From Nocardia sp. BMG111209 (GTDB lineage: Bacteria; Actinomycetota; Actinomycetes; Mycobacteriales; Mycobacteriaceae), in contig NZ_KB907307.1 in NCBI RefSeq assembly GCF_000381925.1, positions 4,989,863 through 5,053,862 of the forward strand: a stretch of 64,000 nucleotides of DNA, read 5' to 3'. Within the stretch, counting starts at the first letter, position 1. The number at the start of each line of letters is the position of its first letter. Below are positions 55,612 to 63,353 of the stretch, piece by piece. A program made the position numbers and the translations under genes. The notes under the pieces were generated by a model. It searched no databases, was not told the origin of the DNA, and saw only the letters and a list, made by a program, of their open reading frames with translations.

Positions 55612-55763
55612 GACACCTGCTCCGATCACTCACCTGTGATTCACCCGAGATTGCTGCAACGGCAATCTCGATGTCACCTCTCGTAGTTCCGCAGACTCTA
55701 GCGATTCCGGATCGTCGCGGTGGGACAGCGGCGTTAAATCGGTGTGATTTCCGGTCCCGGCGC

Positions 55764-57026
55764 TCAGTCCACCGTGACGCCGGCGATGATCAACTGGTAG
55801 TACGCGCTGTCGAGATCGTGGTCGGCCCCGGCGAATACCGCGGCGAGGTCGGGGCGCCGTACCTTGCCTGCCTCCGCCGCGCGGACCAGGGCCGAGATCG
55901 CGCCGGGCCGCGGCGGGGTGTGCGCGCCGAGCAGTTCGGTGAGCACGAGTACGGTCGCCGCGGTGCTGTGCACCGGGGGCAGTGCCGGGCCCGGATCGCT
56001 CACTGCGCCACTGTGATACCACTTCCCGCCGGACCACCAGTAGCAGAACGACAGCAGGCCACCGCGTGAGCGTGGGTCCAGTACCGGATCGGCGACCCAA
56101 ACCGGTGCTCCCGCATAGAGATCCGGCAGCGGACCACCGGAGTTGTAGGCGGCGTACAGTTCCGGGGCCTCACTCACTCCCCCGGACAGTACAGCCCGGC
56201 CCCCCGGCAGCACGAACAGCGATGAGCCACTGCGCCATTCGTCCTCGAACCAGGCCAATGCGGGCGTCACCCCCGGCCCCTGTGGCGAACCGAGCGCCAG
56301 GAAGGCGGCGGCGATGATCGCCCACCGCCCCCACAGCGCGGGCAGATCCGGCAATGCGGAGTCCGAGGTCGCGGGCGTCTGCGCGGATCGGACGGCCTCG
56401 GCCGCCTGCCGGGGCGTGCGCACCTGACGATCGTCGTGCCGGATGTAGGCGGCCAGCCAGACCGGCAGCCGCCGACGCGGAAAGGCCCGCAGATCCTGCC
56501 GATAGGCCTCGGGCTCGAACAACTGGTCGTCGGGGAAGGGCTCCTCGCCACCGTCCTGGATCACGTCGAATCCGCGGCCGGCCTCGGCCTCGATCAGCAG
56601 TCGCCACCACGGTCCGTCGTCGTCGGCCGTCGACAGGAGGCGATGATCGCGCACCGCGGCCAGGATCCGCTCGGGGGGCTCCACCCGGGCCACCCGGCCC
56701 TGGTCGTCGACGAAGCCGACATAACCCGCCTCGGCCGCCGTGGTGAGCGCGAACACCGCCTCCATCCGGGACCAGCCCGCGGGGCCGAGCATGATCAGGT
56801 CGCGGCCGATCAGGCCGCCGAGTTCACGCAGGCGAGCGGCCCGCTCGGGATCGGCCGCGCGCACCGGCGCCGGGTCCTCCACTGGCGGCGACGAGACCTC
56901 TTGCACGGCAACCGCTTCGACGCTACGCTCGCCCGCGAGCGGGTCGACGCCCAGTTCGCCGAGCAGGAACGGCACGTCGGCGGCGCCGGAGAAGGCGCTG
57001 GGGGTGTCACCCTCGGAACTGGTCAC
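55764..57026 (-). CDS. ESX-locus protein, paralog B of a flanking pair
   Basis: A 420-residue protein with the same blocks as the 407-residue protein at 50897: DDQLFEPEAYRQDLRAFPRR, LPVWLAAYI, LSGGVSEAPELYAAYNSGG, LYAGAPVWVADPVLDPR, GLLSFCYWWSGGKWY. The extra N-terminus (about 1-140) is acidic with a LGELGVDPLAGE stretch. The GTG at 57026 has GGAG upstream; the open frame runs much further back but as GC-artefact sequence. Family unknown; it brackets the WXG100/CpnT-like pair with its paralog. Confidence 0.62.
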   Translation of the reverse strand: MTSSEGDTPSAFSGAADVPFLLGELGVDPLAGERSVEAVAVQEVSSPPVEDPAPVRAADPERAARLRELGGLIGRDLIMLGPAGWSRMEAVFALTTAAEAGYVGFVDDQGRVARVEPPERILAAVRDHRLLSTADDDGPWWRLLIEAEAGRGFDVIQDGGEEPFPDDQLFEPEAYRQDLRAFPRRRLPVWLAAYIRHDDRQVRTPRQAAEAVRSAQTPATSDSALPDLPALWGRWAIIAAAFLALGSPQGPGVTPALAWFEDEWRSGSSLFVLPGGRAVLSGGVSEAPELYAAYNSGGPLPDLYAGAPVWVADPVLDPRSRGGLLSFCYWWSGGKWYHSGAVSDPGPALPPVHSTAATVLVLTELLGAHTPPRPGAISALVRAAEAGKVRRPDLAAVFAGADHDLDSAYYQLIIAGVTVD

Positions 57027-57060
57027 CTCGCCGAATCTCCTCGTCCGCGTGCCGAATCCG

Positions 57061-57158
57061 GTGTCAGCTCTTGCCATCCTGACACAGCGATGACGCAGCT
57101 CCCGGCGACCGGTGGGCCGATGACGGCGGTCCGATCGCGAGTTCGCCCGGCCGTCATC
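57061..57158. promoter_or_regulatory. Two inverted repeats in a divergent intergenic region
   Basis: GTGTCAG (57061-57067) pairs with CTGACAC (57079-57085) across 11 bases. GATGACGGC (57119-57127) pairs with GCCGTCATC (57150-57158) across 22 bases. Both lie in the 201 bases between divergent ESX-associated genes (57026 minus, 57228 plus). Two separate perfect dyads suggest regulator binding at each promoter. Confidence 0.5.
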
Positions 57159-57227
57159 AGCTTGTTGCCCGCAGTCCTCGTGTTCGTGGTGTGATGGCAG
57201 TGTCCGCCCTGCCCGCGAGGAGGTTCC

Positions 57228-58607
57228 GTGTCCAGCGATCCGCTCGAGGTCCACATCGACGATCTGCGTCGCGCCGGAAAGAATTTCGAGGCCCTGAAGG
57301 ACACGCTGGCCTCCATCGTGTCGACCCTCACCGGTGGCCTCAACAGCCTCGGAGAGCCCTGGGGCGACGACGAGATGGGCAAGAAATTCTCGGAGGGCGC
57401 CAGCGGCTACATCGCTTCCCGGGACGACCTGCTCGGCAAGGACGGCGCCTTCGCCTCCTACGAAAACCTGTTCAGCACATACGGTGCCGATATGGTCGAC
57501 GCCGCCGACGCGTTCCAGAAACACGAGGATTCGTTCGGCGAGAAGTACATCGCGGCGATCGGCGGCAGCGGCAGCGGCGGTAACGGCGACAACGGCGGTG
57601 GCAACGGCGGAGCGAACGGTTCCGGCAGCGGCGGCGCGAACGGTTCGGGCAGCGGTGGAAACTCGGGCGGTACCGGCGGCGGTACCTCCGGCGGCAGTGG
57701 CGGCGGCACCGCCGGAAGCTCCGGTGGCGCCGGTTCCGCGGGCACCGGCCAGAGCGCCGGAAGTGCCGGTGCGGTCCCCACCGCGGGATCGCTCGGCGGG
57801 CTGGGCTCGGGACTCGGCTCCGGCGCGACCTCGCCGAACTCCCTCGGCTCGGGCACCGGCGGACTCGGCTCCGGCCTGGGCTCGCTCGGCTCGGGCACGA
57901 GCGGACTCGGCTCCGGCACCGACGGACTCGGCTCCGGCAGCCAGGGTTCGAGCGGCCTCGGCACGAACGGCCTCGGCACCGACGGCCTGGGTGGCAACGG
58001 AACCGGTTCGGACGGAACGGGTTCGGGTGACGGCGCCTACGGCAGCTCGGGCGGCCCGTACAGCAGCACCGATCCCGGATACGCCGCGGCCAAGGCCGGC
58101 ACCGATCCCTACGGCTATGCGCCCGACGGCACGCCGCTGGGTCCCGACGGGCTGCCCCTCACCGGCGGGTACGCCGCGGGCGGCCCCAACGGTGGCTACG
58201 GGACCGGTGGCAGCGGTTCGGGATACCAGGACGCGCTGAGCCGCTCCGCGACCACCGGTGGCAGCACCCCCACCGGATCCGGCCAGACCGGCGGCACCGC
58301 CGGTGGCAGTGGCGGCACCGCGGGTAGCTCCTCGAATCCCCAGGGTCCCTTCCAAGGTGAGCAACTGGCGAAGGGCACCGCCGGTACGGCTGCGGGAGCG
58401 CGTGCGGGCGCCGCCGGGGCCGGTGGCATGCCGTACGGGCCCGGCGGCGGCCCGGGCGGCGGCTCCGGCGCAAAATCCTCGGAATCCGAACGCAAGAAGC
58501 GCAAGCCGGCCAAGGCGGAGCGCCCCGACGAACCGGAACAGCCCGTACCCGAGACCGGCAGCGGCATCTGGGAGCAGTCGGGCTGGTCCAAGCCCCCCGG
58601 CACCTGA
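57228..58607 (+). CDS. WXG100 protein with a 350-residue Gly/Ser-rich tail
   Basis: A 459-residue protein. Residues 1-110 are a WXG100-type hairpin (DDLRRAGKNFEALKDTLASIV, turn PWGDDEMGKKFSEG, helix FQKHEDSFGEKYIAAIG). The rest is low-complexity: GSGGNGDN, LGSGLGSG and GTGGLGSG-like repeats, a Tyr/Pro-containing region, a basic ERKKRKPAKAE patch and a short Trp-containing end. GAGGAGG precedes the GTG start. A WXG100 with such a tail could be wall- or surface-associated after export. It leads the second ESX module. Confidence 0.75.
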   Translation: MSSDPLEVHIDDLRRAGKNFEALKDTLASIVSTLTGGLNSLGEPWGDDEMGKKFSEGASGYIASRDDLLGKDGAFASYENLFSTYGADMVDAADAFQKHEDSFGEKYIAAIGGSGSGGNGDNGGGNGGANGSGSGGANGSGSGGNSGGTGGGTSGGSGGGTAGSSGGAGSAGTGQSAGSAGAVPTAGSLGGLGSGLGSGATSPNSLGSGTGGLGSGLGSLGSGTSGLGSGTDGLGSGSQGSSGLGTNGLGTDGLGGNGTGSDGTGSGDGAYGSSGGPYSSTDPGYAAAKAGTDPYGYAPDGTPLGPDGLPLTGGYAAGGPNGGYGTGGSGSGYQDALSRSATTGGSTPTGSGQTGGTAGGSGGTAGSSSNPQGPFQGEQLAKGTAGTAAGARAGAAGAGGMPYGPGGGPGGGSGAKSSESERKKRKPAKAERPDEPEQPVPETGSGIWEQSGWSKPPGT

Positions 58608-58623
58608 TCCCGGAAGGTGGAGC

Positions 58624-59295
58624 GTGAATCCCGAACCGTCACTACAGGAGTCGTTCGACGAGATCGAGTGGCAGGAGACCCTGCTGGCCGAATTCTGTGC
58701 CGCGATGAGCGAAGTCGCGGATCTCGACGAGGCCGAACTCGTGAGCCGGGCCGCGACCGATCTGATCGATCGCATCAGTCACTGGGCCACCGTCGACGAA
58801 TTTCATCCGGCGTTCGTCCGGGCCGTGACCGCCGCCGAGGTGCCGCCGGCGGCGCTGGCGGGGGCGGGCGGGCACGGCGAACCGGCGATCCTGGCCTTCC
58901 TGCGGCAGTTGCTGGCCGAGCTGGAGCGGCGCCGGCCCTGGCCGGAACCGGTTTTCGCGGAGGTCGATTCGGACGAGTGGCCCTCCCCCGGCTCCGGGGT
59001 GCCGATCGGCTGGATCGAGCTGTCGGCGCCGCTGGTCGAGCACGCCGTGAAGGCCACGTTCGACGAGGCCGGTCGCGAGGGCGCGCCGGTGCTGGTGTTG
59101 CGGCTGCGCGGCGGTCAGCTGCTCGCACTCATCGGCGAGTCCCGGTCCAGCCCCGCACGGTTCGTCGTGACGCTGCCGGACGCCGAGGGACAGCGCGACG
59201 CCACCGAGGTGCTCGAGTATCTGGTCGAGTACACCGGCCTGCCGGTGCGCACCGACGGCATCGAGCGGACCTTCACGATGCTGTCCGATTTGTGA
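58624..59295 (+). CDS. Conserved ESX-module protein of unknown function
   Basis: A 223-residue soluble protein with an acidic N-terminal helical part (SFDEIEWQETLLAEFCAAM) and a C-terminal strand-rich part (VLVLRLRGGQLLALIGESRS, ARFVVTLPDAEGQRDATEVLEYLV). I recognise no family. GTG 58624 has AGGTGGAGC just before; the open frame begins much further upstream inside the previous gene and is not used. It lies between the WXG100 and the YbaB-like genes, so an accessory or chaperone role is plausible. Confidence 0.65.
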   Translation: MNPEPSLQESFDEIEWQETLLAEFCAAMSEVADLDEAELVSRAATDLIDRISHWATVDEFHPAFVRAVTAAEVPPAALAGAGGHGEPAILAFLRQLLAELERRRPWPEPVFAEVDSDEWPSPGSGVPIGWIELSAPLVEHAVKATFDEAGREGAPVLVLRLRGGQLLALIGESRSSPARFVVTLPDAEGQRDATEVLEYLVEYTGLPVRTDGIERTFTMLSDL

Positions 59296-59307
59296 TGTAC
59301 TGATTCC

Positions 59308-59799
59308 GTGTCGCGACCCAACGAACGACTGGTCACGGATTTCGCCCAGTTCTTGGATTCCTTCCACGATGTCATGGCGCAGATGATCGACGCGCGGCAG
59401 CGCCGGGATGCGCTCACCGCGTCGGCGAGTGTGGAACGCGGGCGAATCACCGTGGAGGTGAACGCATCCGGGTCCATCGTGCGCACGACCTTCACCGAGG
59501 ACGTCGACGATCTGAGCTACGGCCAGATCGCCCGGGCCACGGTGACCGCTGCCCAGCAGGCCGCGGCCGAGGTAAAGCGCAAGGCGGACGAACTGCTGGC
59601 CCCGCTGCACGCCGCCCGGGCCCACCTGCCGAAGCTGGGCGATTTCATCGAGGGCCTGCCCGACCTGCAGCAGAGCATCGCCGCCCCGCCGCCGGCGCCG
59701 CTGACGCCACCCGGTGAACGGGAGAACAATTCGGTACGAACAGAATACGAGGACGCGGTCGAATATCGGCCGCAACAGCGCGGCACCTTCGATCGCTGA
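59308..59799 (+). CDS. YbaB/EbfC-type protein with Pro-rich tail
   Basis: A 163-residue protein with the YbaB pattern: N-terminal coiled helix (LDSFHDVMAQMIDARQRRDAL), paired strands (GRITVEVNASGSIVRTTFTEDV) and helix (YGQIARATVTAAQQAAAEVKRK), then a Pro/Arg tail. In mycobacterial ESX-1, EspL is such a protein. It begins 12 bases after the previous gene and is followed 11 bases later by a second YbaB-like gene. Confidence 0.75.
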   Translation: MSRPNERLVTDFAQFLDSFHDVMAQMIDARQRRDALTASASVERGRITVEVNASGSIVRTTFTEDVDDLSYGQIARATVTAAQQAAAEVKRKADELLAPLHAARAHLPKLGDFIEGLPDLQQSIAAPPPAPLTPPGERENNSVRTEYEDAVEYRPQQRGTFDR

Positions 59800-59810
59800 A
59801 AGGGAATGTC

Positions 59811-60170
59811 TTGTCCGACAACGATTTCACCGCTGATGTTGCGGAATTCCGGGAGCAGGCCGCGGAAATCAATCGGTTACAGGACGAACGGACGCGGCTG
59901 ATGGGCATCGGCACCGCCGAGCGCCGCCGGGTCACCGTCACGGTCAACGCCGACGGAATTGTGATCGACATCAAATTCTCCTCCGACATCGACGATCTGG
60001 AGTACGAGGAGATCGCCACCGCGATCACGGAGGCCTCCCGGCAGGCCGTCGCCGACGTGGCCCGGCAGACCACCGCGCTGTTCGCGCCGATCACCGTGGA
60101 ATCGACGGGACGGGTCGGATTGGAGGAGACGCTGGCCGACATCGACGCGCTGCGCGACCTGAACCGGTAG
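59811..60170 (+). CDS. Second YbaB/EbfC-type protein
   Basis: A 119-residue YbaB-like protein (EFREQAAEINRLQDERTRLM, RRRVTVTVNADGIVIDIKFS, YEEIATAITEASRQAVADVAR), similar in length and pattern to the preceding gene, which suggests tandem duplication and possibly a heterodimer. It starts at a TTG with AAGGGA 6 bases before, a rare start in this window. Confidence 0.75.
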   Translation: MSDNDFTADVAEFREQAAEINRLQDERTRLMGIGTAERRRVTVTVNADGIVIDIKFSSDIDDLEYEEIATAITEASRQAVADVARQTTALFAPITVESTGRVGLEETLADIDALRDLNR

Positions 60171-60308
60171 TTCCGTCGCACGCGGCGGCTTTCCCGAAAT
60201 CCGCTGCGGAACAGTGGGTTAACAGGCGGTACCCCCCGGACCCACGACGCGCGCCCGTGCCCGGCCTGTGATAGATAGTCCATACAGAACGGCACGTGGG
60301 AGTTCACC

Positions 60309-62072
60309 GTGGCTAATCCGAACCTCGACGACGACACCGGTTGGGCCGGACTCGGCGCGTCGGCGAAGAACAACGATCTCATGCTCGAGCCCGGAACCGC
60401 CGAGCAGGCCGCTCTTTTCGTCGAGGACGCGCTGAATTCGGTTGTCGGTGTGCACGCCTGGATCCTGCAGAACATGCAGACGGCCAGTCCGACGGTCGCC
60501 AGTACGACCTCCGGCACCGATCTGGCGGGGGTGTTCCACAAGAAGATCGGCACCGATCTGGTGCAGCGCATGGAGAAGCACCGCACCATCCTCACGAATA
60601 TGGGTAACGCCTTCGTCGAGGCCGGAAAGGCGTATGCGCGGGCCGAGGGCACCAGTGCGGAGAACTTCGGCGCCACCAGCGCGCTGTCCACCATGTCGTT
60701 CAACGATCCCGGCGGCACGCCGCCACCCGGCGCACCGTTCGTGCAGGCGCTCCCGCCACGCGGCACCCCGAACTGGCCGGACACCCCGATGGACAGCATC
60801 TCCATCACGCCCGAGCAGGGCACCAATCTCAGCTGGCAGCAGCTGTATTCGATCGGACAGAGCATCGATGCGCAGGCGGTCGCGAATGCGGGTGGCGTCT
60901 GGTATTGGCTGGCGCAGATCGCGCTGGAACCGGTCTTCGTGAAACTCAACGCGAAGGTCACCTCGGTCCGGGACAAGTGGACCGGCAACGGGGCGACCGC
61001 GTCGATCAACGCGACCACGAAGTACACGACCCAGTCGAAGGTACTCACCGACGACATGAACAAACTGGGCGATCTGCTGATCTTCACCGCGGACTGGCTG
61101 CAGAACACCAAGCTCACCGCGCCGACGACCCCGAATCCGCCGACCACCGACGGCACCGGGCATCAGCTCACGCCCGCCGCGGTCGAAACCATGCTGCAGC
61201 AGTACCAGACCGCGTTCACCACGAACTACCACGACAACTTCGGCGGGACCACCAACAATGTCGTGGCGCTCTCGGAACCGGCCGACATCACCGACGGCAC
61301 CGTGAACAGCGGCAATCCGGCGACGACCAACGCGAATCCGGACAACTTCCGGAGCAACTACGTCGACACGACCCCGCCGAACACCGAGTACACCCCGTCG
61401 AACAGCAACTCCGGCAACACCGGAACCGGAAATTCCGGCAGTTACTCCAGCGGCAACGGGGACACCGGAACCGGCACCACCTCGATTCCGAACAACGGTG
61501 ACACCGGAACCGGGAACAGCGGCACCGGAACGGTCGACCCCATATCGGACGCACTTCCCGATACCTCCGGCACCACAACGGATCCGAGCCTCACCGATCC
61601 GCTCACCTCGGCCGCCACGACCCCACCGGATACGGGTACCGACGGCCTGCCGACGCTGCCGACCGATCCGCTCTCCGATCCCTCCGGCGAGTTCCCGGGA
61701 ATGCCGTTCATGGGCAACCCCATGCTCGGTGGCGCGGCCGGCGATCTGGCCCGGGCGGAGCGCAGCCTGCTGTCGGGCCTCGGCGGCAAGGGTGGTTTCG
61801 GTGGCTCGAATCCGCTTGCGGCGGAGGAGAAGCTGCTCCAGGAACAGTCGAAGTTGTTCCCGCGCTCCAAGATGCCGCTGCCGGGTGAGGAGCTCGGCCG
61901 GGCCGGAGCGGTGGAGGGCCGCGAGCCGGGCATGCCGTTCGGTGGTTCACCGGCCGGCAAGAAAGACGAGGAGAAGGAGCGTAAACGCTCCGAACTGCTC
62001 AACTCCACAGAACATCTGGACGAGGCGATCGGCGAACTCGATCGCAGTATCCGCCCGGTGCTGGACCGGTGA
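60309..62072 (+). CDS. Long ESX substrate, paralog of 31934
   Basis: A 587-residue protein with the same two-hairpin layout: first helical domain about 15-125, second with WTGNGATASINATTKYTTQSKVL (about 223-245). A Thr/Asn/Gly-rich region (about 330-430) follows, then a Leu-rich helical end and the shared C-terminal KERKRSELLNSTEHLDEAIG. The common tail in two otherwise diverged linkers points to a functional terminus. The GTG has GGGAG 6 bases before. The EspG-like gene overlaps its stop (GTGA). Confidence 0.72.
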   Translation: MANPNLDDDTGWAGLGASAKNNDLMLEPGTAEQAALFVEDALNSVVGVHAWILQNMQTASPTVASTTSGTDLAGVFHKKIGTDLVQRMEKHRTILTNMGNAFVEAGKAYARAEGTSAENFGATSALSTMSFNDPGGTPPPGAPFVQALPPRGTPNWPDTPMDSISITPEQGTNLSWQQLYSIGQSIDAQAVANAGGVWYWLAQIALEPVFVKLNAKVTSVRDKWTGNGATASINATTKYTTQSKVLTDDMNKLGDLLIFTADWLQNTKLTAPTTPNPPTTDGTGHQLTPAAVETMLQQYQTAFTTNYHDNFGGTTNNVVALSEPADITDGTVNSGNPATTNANPDNFRSNYVDTTPPNTEYTPSNSNSGNTGTGNSGSYSSGNGDTGTGTTSIPNNGDTGTGNSGTGTVDPISDALPDTSGTTTDPSLTDPLTSAATTPPDTGTDGLPTLPTDPLSDPSGEFPGMPFMGNPMLGGAAGDLARAERSLLSGLGGKGGFGGSNPLAAEEKLLQEQSKLFPRSKMPLPGEELGRAGAVEGREPGMPFGGSPAGKKDEEKERKRSELLNSTEHLDEAIGELDRSIRPVLDR

Positions 62073-62854
62073 GCGTCACCTGGAACCTCACCGACGCCGA
62101 ACTGGTCGTCGCCTGGGAACGACTGTTCGAGGAACGACTGCCCTCGCCACTGTGCGCGCTGTTGGACGAGCACTACGCGGAGGACTACCGGCGGCTGGCC
62201 GACCGGACGTGGAACACCATGTGGGAGCGGCACGACGGTTCGCTGCAGGACGCGCTGGGCCGGGTGGCGCGCGCCGACGTCCGGGTGCTGGCGCGCAGTG
62301 TCGATCCGGCCGATGCCGAGAATTCCGTGGCACGCGCGCGGGTGCTGGGGGCCCGGCAGGGTCCGGTGGCGGTTTTGATCCGGCAGCTTCCCGGCAAAAC
62401 CATGTGGCACAGCGGTGGTTTCGTGATCACCATGGGGACCTCCGACCGGCTGGCCGGCGCGATCGTGGGCGCGCTGCCCGGTTGCGAACCGGGGCGGTTG
62501 CCGGACACCCCGATGGTGAACGCACCGGACCGCAGTGACACCGATCACTGGTACGGCCGTTCCGAGGTGCTCGACAGCTACGTCGAACTGCAGCGGCGCA
62601 GCGACGCGTGGTTGCGGCTGCCGATGCGGGTCCTCGGCGTCATCGAAACTTTCCAGGGCAGTTCGATTTTCGGGCCGCGCGGGATCACCCGGCATCGAAT
62701 ATTCTGGCGGGATCTGGTGGACGACGGCCGATACGCGATCGCCGACACCACCACCCCGGTCGCCGTGGCGGCCGACCCACATCGGCTGGCGGCGATGATC
62801 GGTGCCGACATCGCCAAGGTACTGCAGACATTGGAGGACGAGCGCAGTGCCTGA
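62069..62854 (+). CDS. EspG-like chaperone of the second module
   Basis: A 261-residue protein beginning MSVTWNLTDAELVVAWERL, with C-terminal FGPRGITRHRIFWRDLVDDGRYAIADTTTPVAVAADPHRLAAMIGADIAKVLQTL, an EspG-type ending; compare GVVVYDTARGRI and GTDHRIGQAIRGLIESL in the EspG at 26943. It is the closest match in the window to the 33742 protein. It overlaps both neighbours, a substrate gene and the EspH-like gene, so the three are one unit. Confidence 0.72.
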   Translation: MSVTWNLTDAELVVAWERLFEERLPSPLCALLDEHYAEDYRRLADRTWNTMWERHDGSLQDALGRVARADVRVLARSVDPADAENSVARARVLGARQGPVAVLIRQLPGKTMWHSGGFVITMGTSDRLAGAIVGALPGCEPGRLPDTPMVNAPDRSDTDHWYGRSEVLDSYVELQRRSDAWLRLPMRVLGVIETFQGSSIFGPRGITRHRIFWRDLVDDGRYAIADTTTPVAVAADPHRLAAMIGADIAKVLQTLEDERSA

Positions 62855-63353
62855 GCGAACCTGGTTTCCGGAGGACGACGGCGACGGGTATCCCGGCGCG
62901 TTCCACGACGGCGTCTACGAGGGTGATGATCCCGAATCGACCGAGGCACCGGATGATTCGGCCGCCGAACCGCCGTTGAGCGAGCCCGAACCGGAGCCGG
63001 ACGAGCCGGTGTTCACCACCTACACCACCGGCCACGCGGCGCTGCGCGGTGGTGAAATCCGGGTGACCGCAACCGAATCCGGGTTGCCGATGGCATTGCA
63101 CGTCGATGCCGCGCAATTGCGCCGCAAGCCGGAGGATCTGGCCGATGATCTGCTGCGGCTGTGCCGGCTGGCCGCCAACCGTGCCGGGCTGACCCGGCGC
63201 ACCCAGCTCGCCGAGCAGGGGTTCGCGGAACGGACTCTGGATCTGCTCGGCCTGCCCACCCAGGATGCGGTGGAACAGAACGAGATCGGTGACGAGAAGG
63301 ACCACGACTACGAGCCGCGCAGCTGGCTCGATCGAGACGGGAGTGCCTGGTGA
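62847..63353 (+). CDS. EspH/EspD-like accessory protein of the second module
   Basis: A 168-residue paralog of the 31305 protein with a longer acidic N-terminus (Asp/Glu/Pro-rich to about residue 55), then ALRGGEIRVTATESGLPMALHV, LADDLLRLCRLAANRAGLTRRTQL, LGLPTQDAVEQNEI and HDYEPRSWL. The acidic-start plus YbaB-like end matches EspH/EspD. GTG 62847 has GGAGG 10 bases before and starts inside the previous gene. Confidence 0.68.
   Translation: MPERTWFPEDDGDGYPGAFHDGVYEGDDPESTEAPDDSAAEPPLSEPEPEPDEPVFTTYTTGHAALRGGEIRVTATESGLPMALHVDAAQLRRKPEDLADDLLRLCRLAANRAGLTRRTQLAEQGFAERTLDLLGLPTQDAVEQNEIGDEKDHDYEPRSWLDRDGSAW

Noticed and set aside
57027..58775. Upstream extension of the 420-residue protein to 58775
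   Set aside because: It would run antisense through the whole WXG100 gene as Gly/Ala-rich artefact; family similarity to its paralog begins only after 57026.
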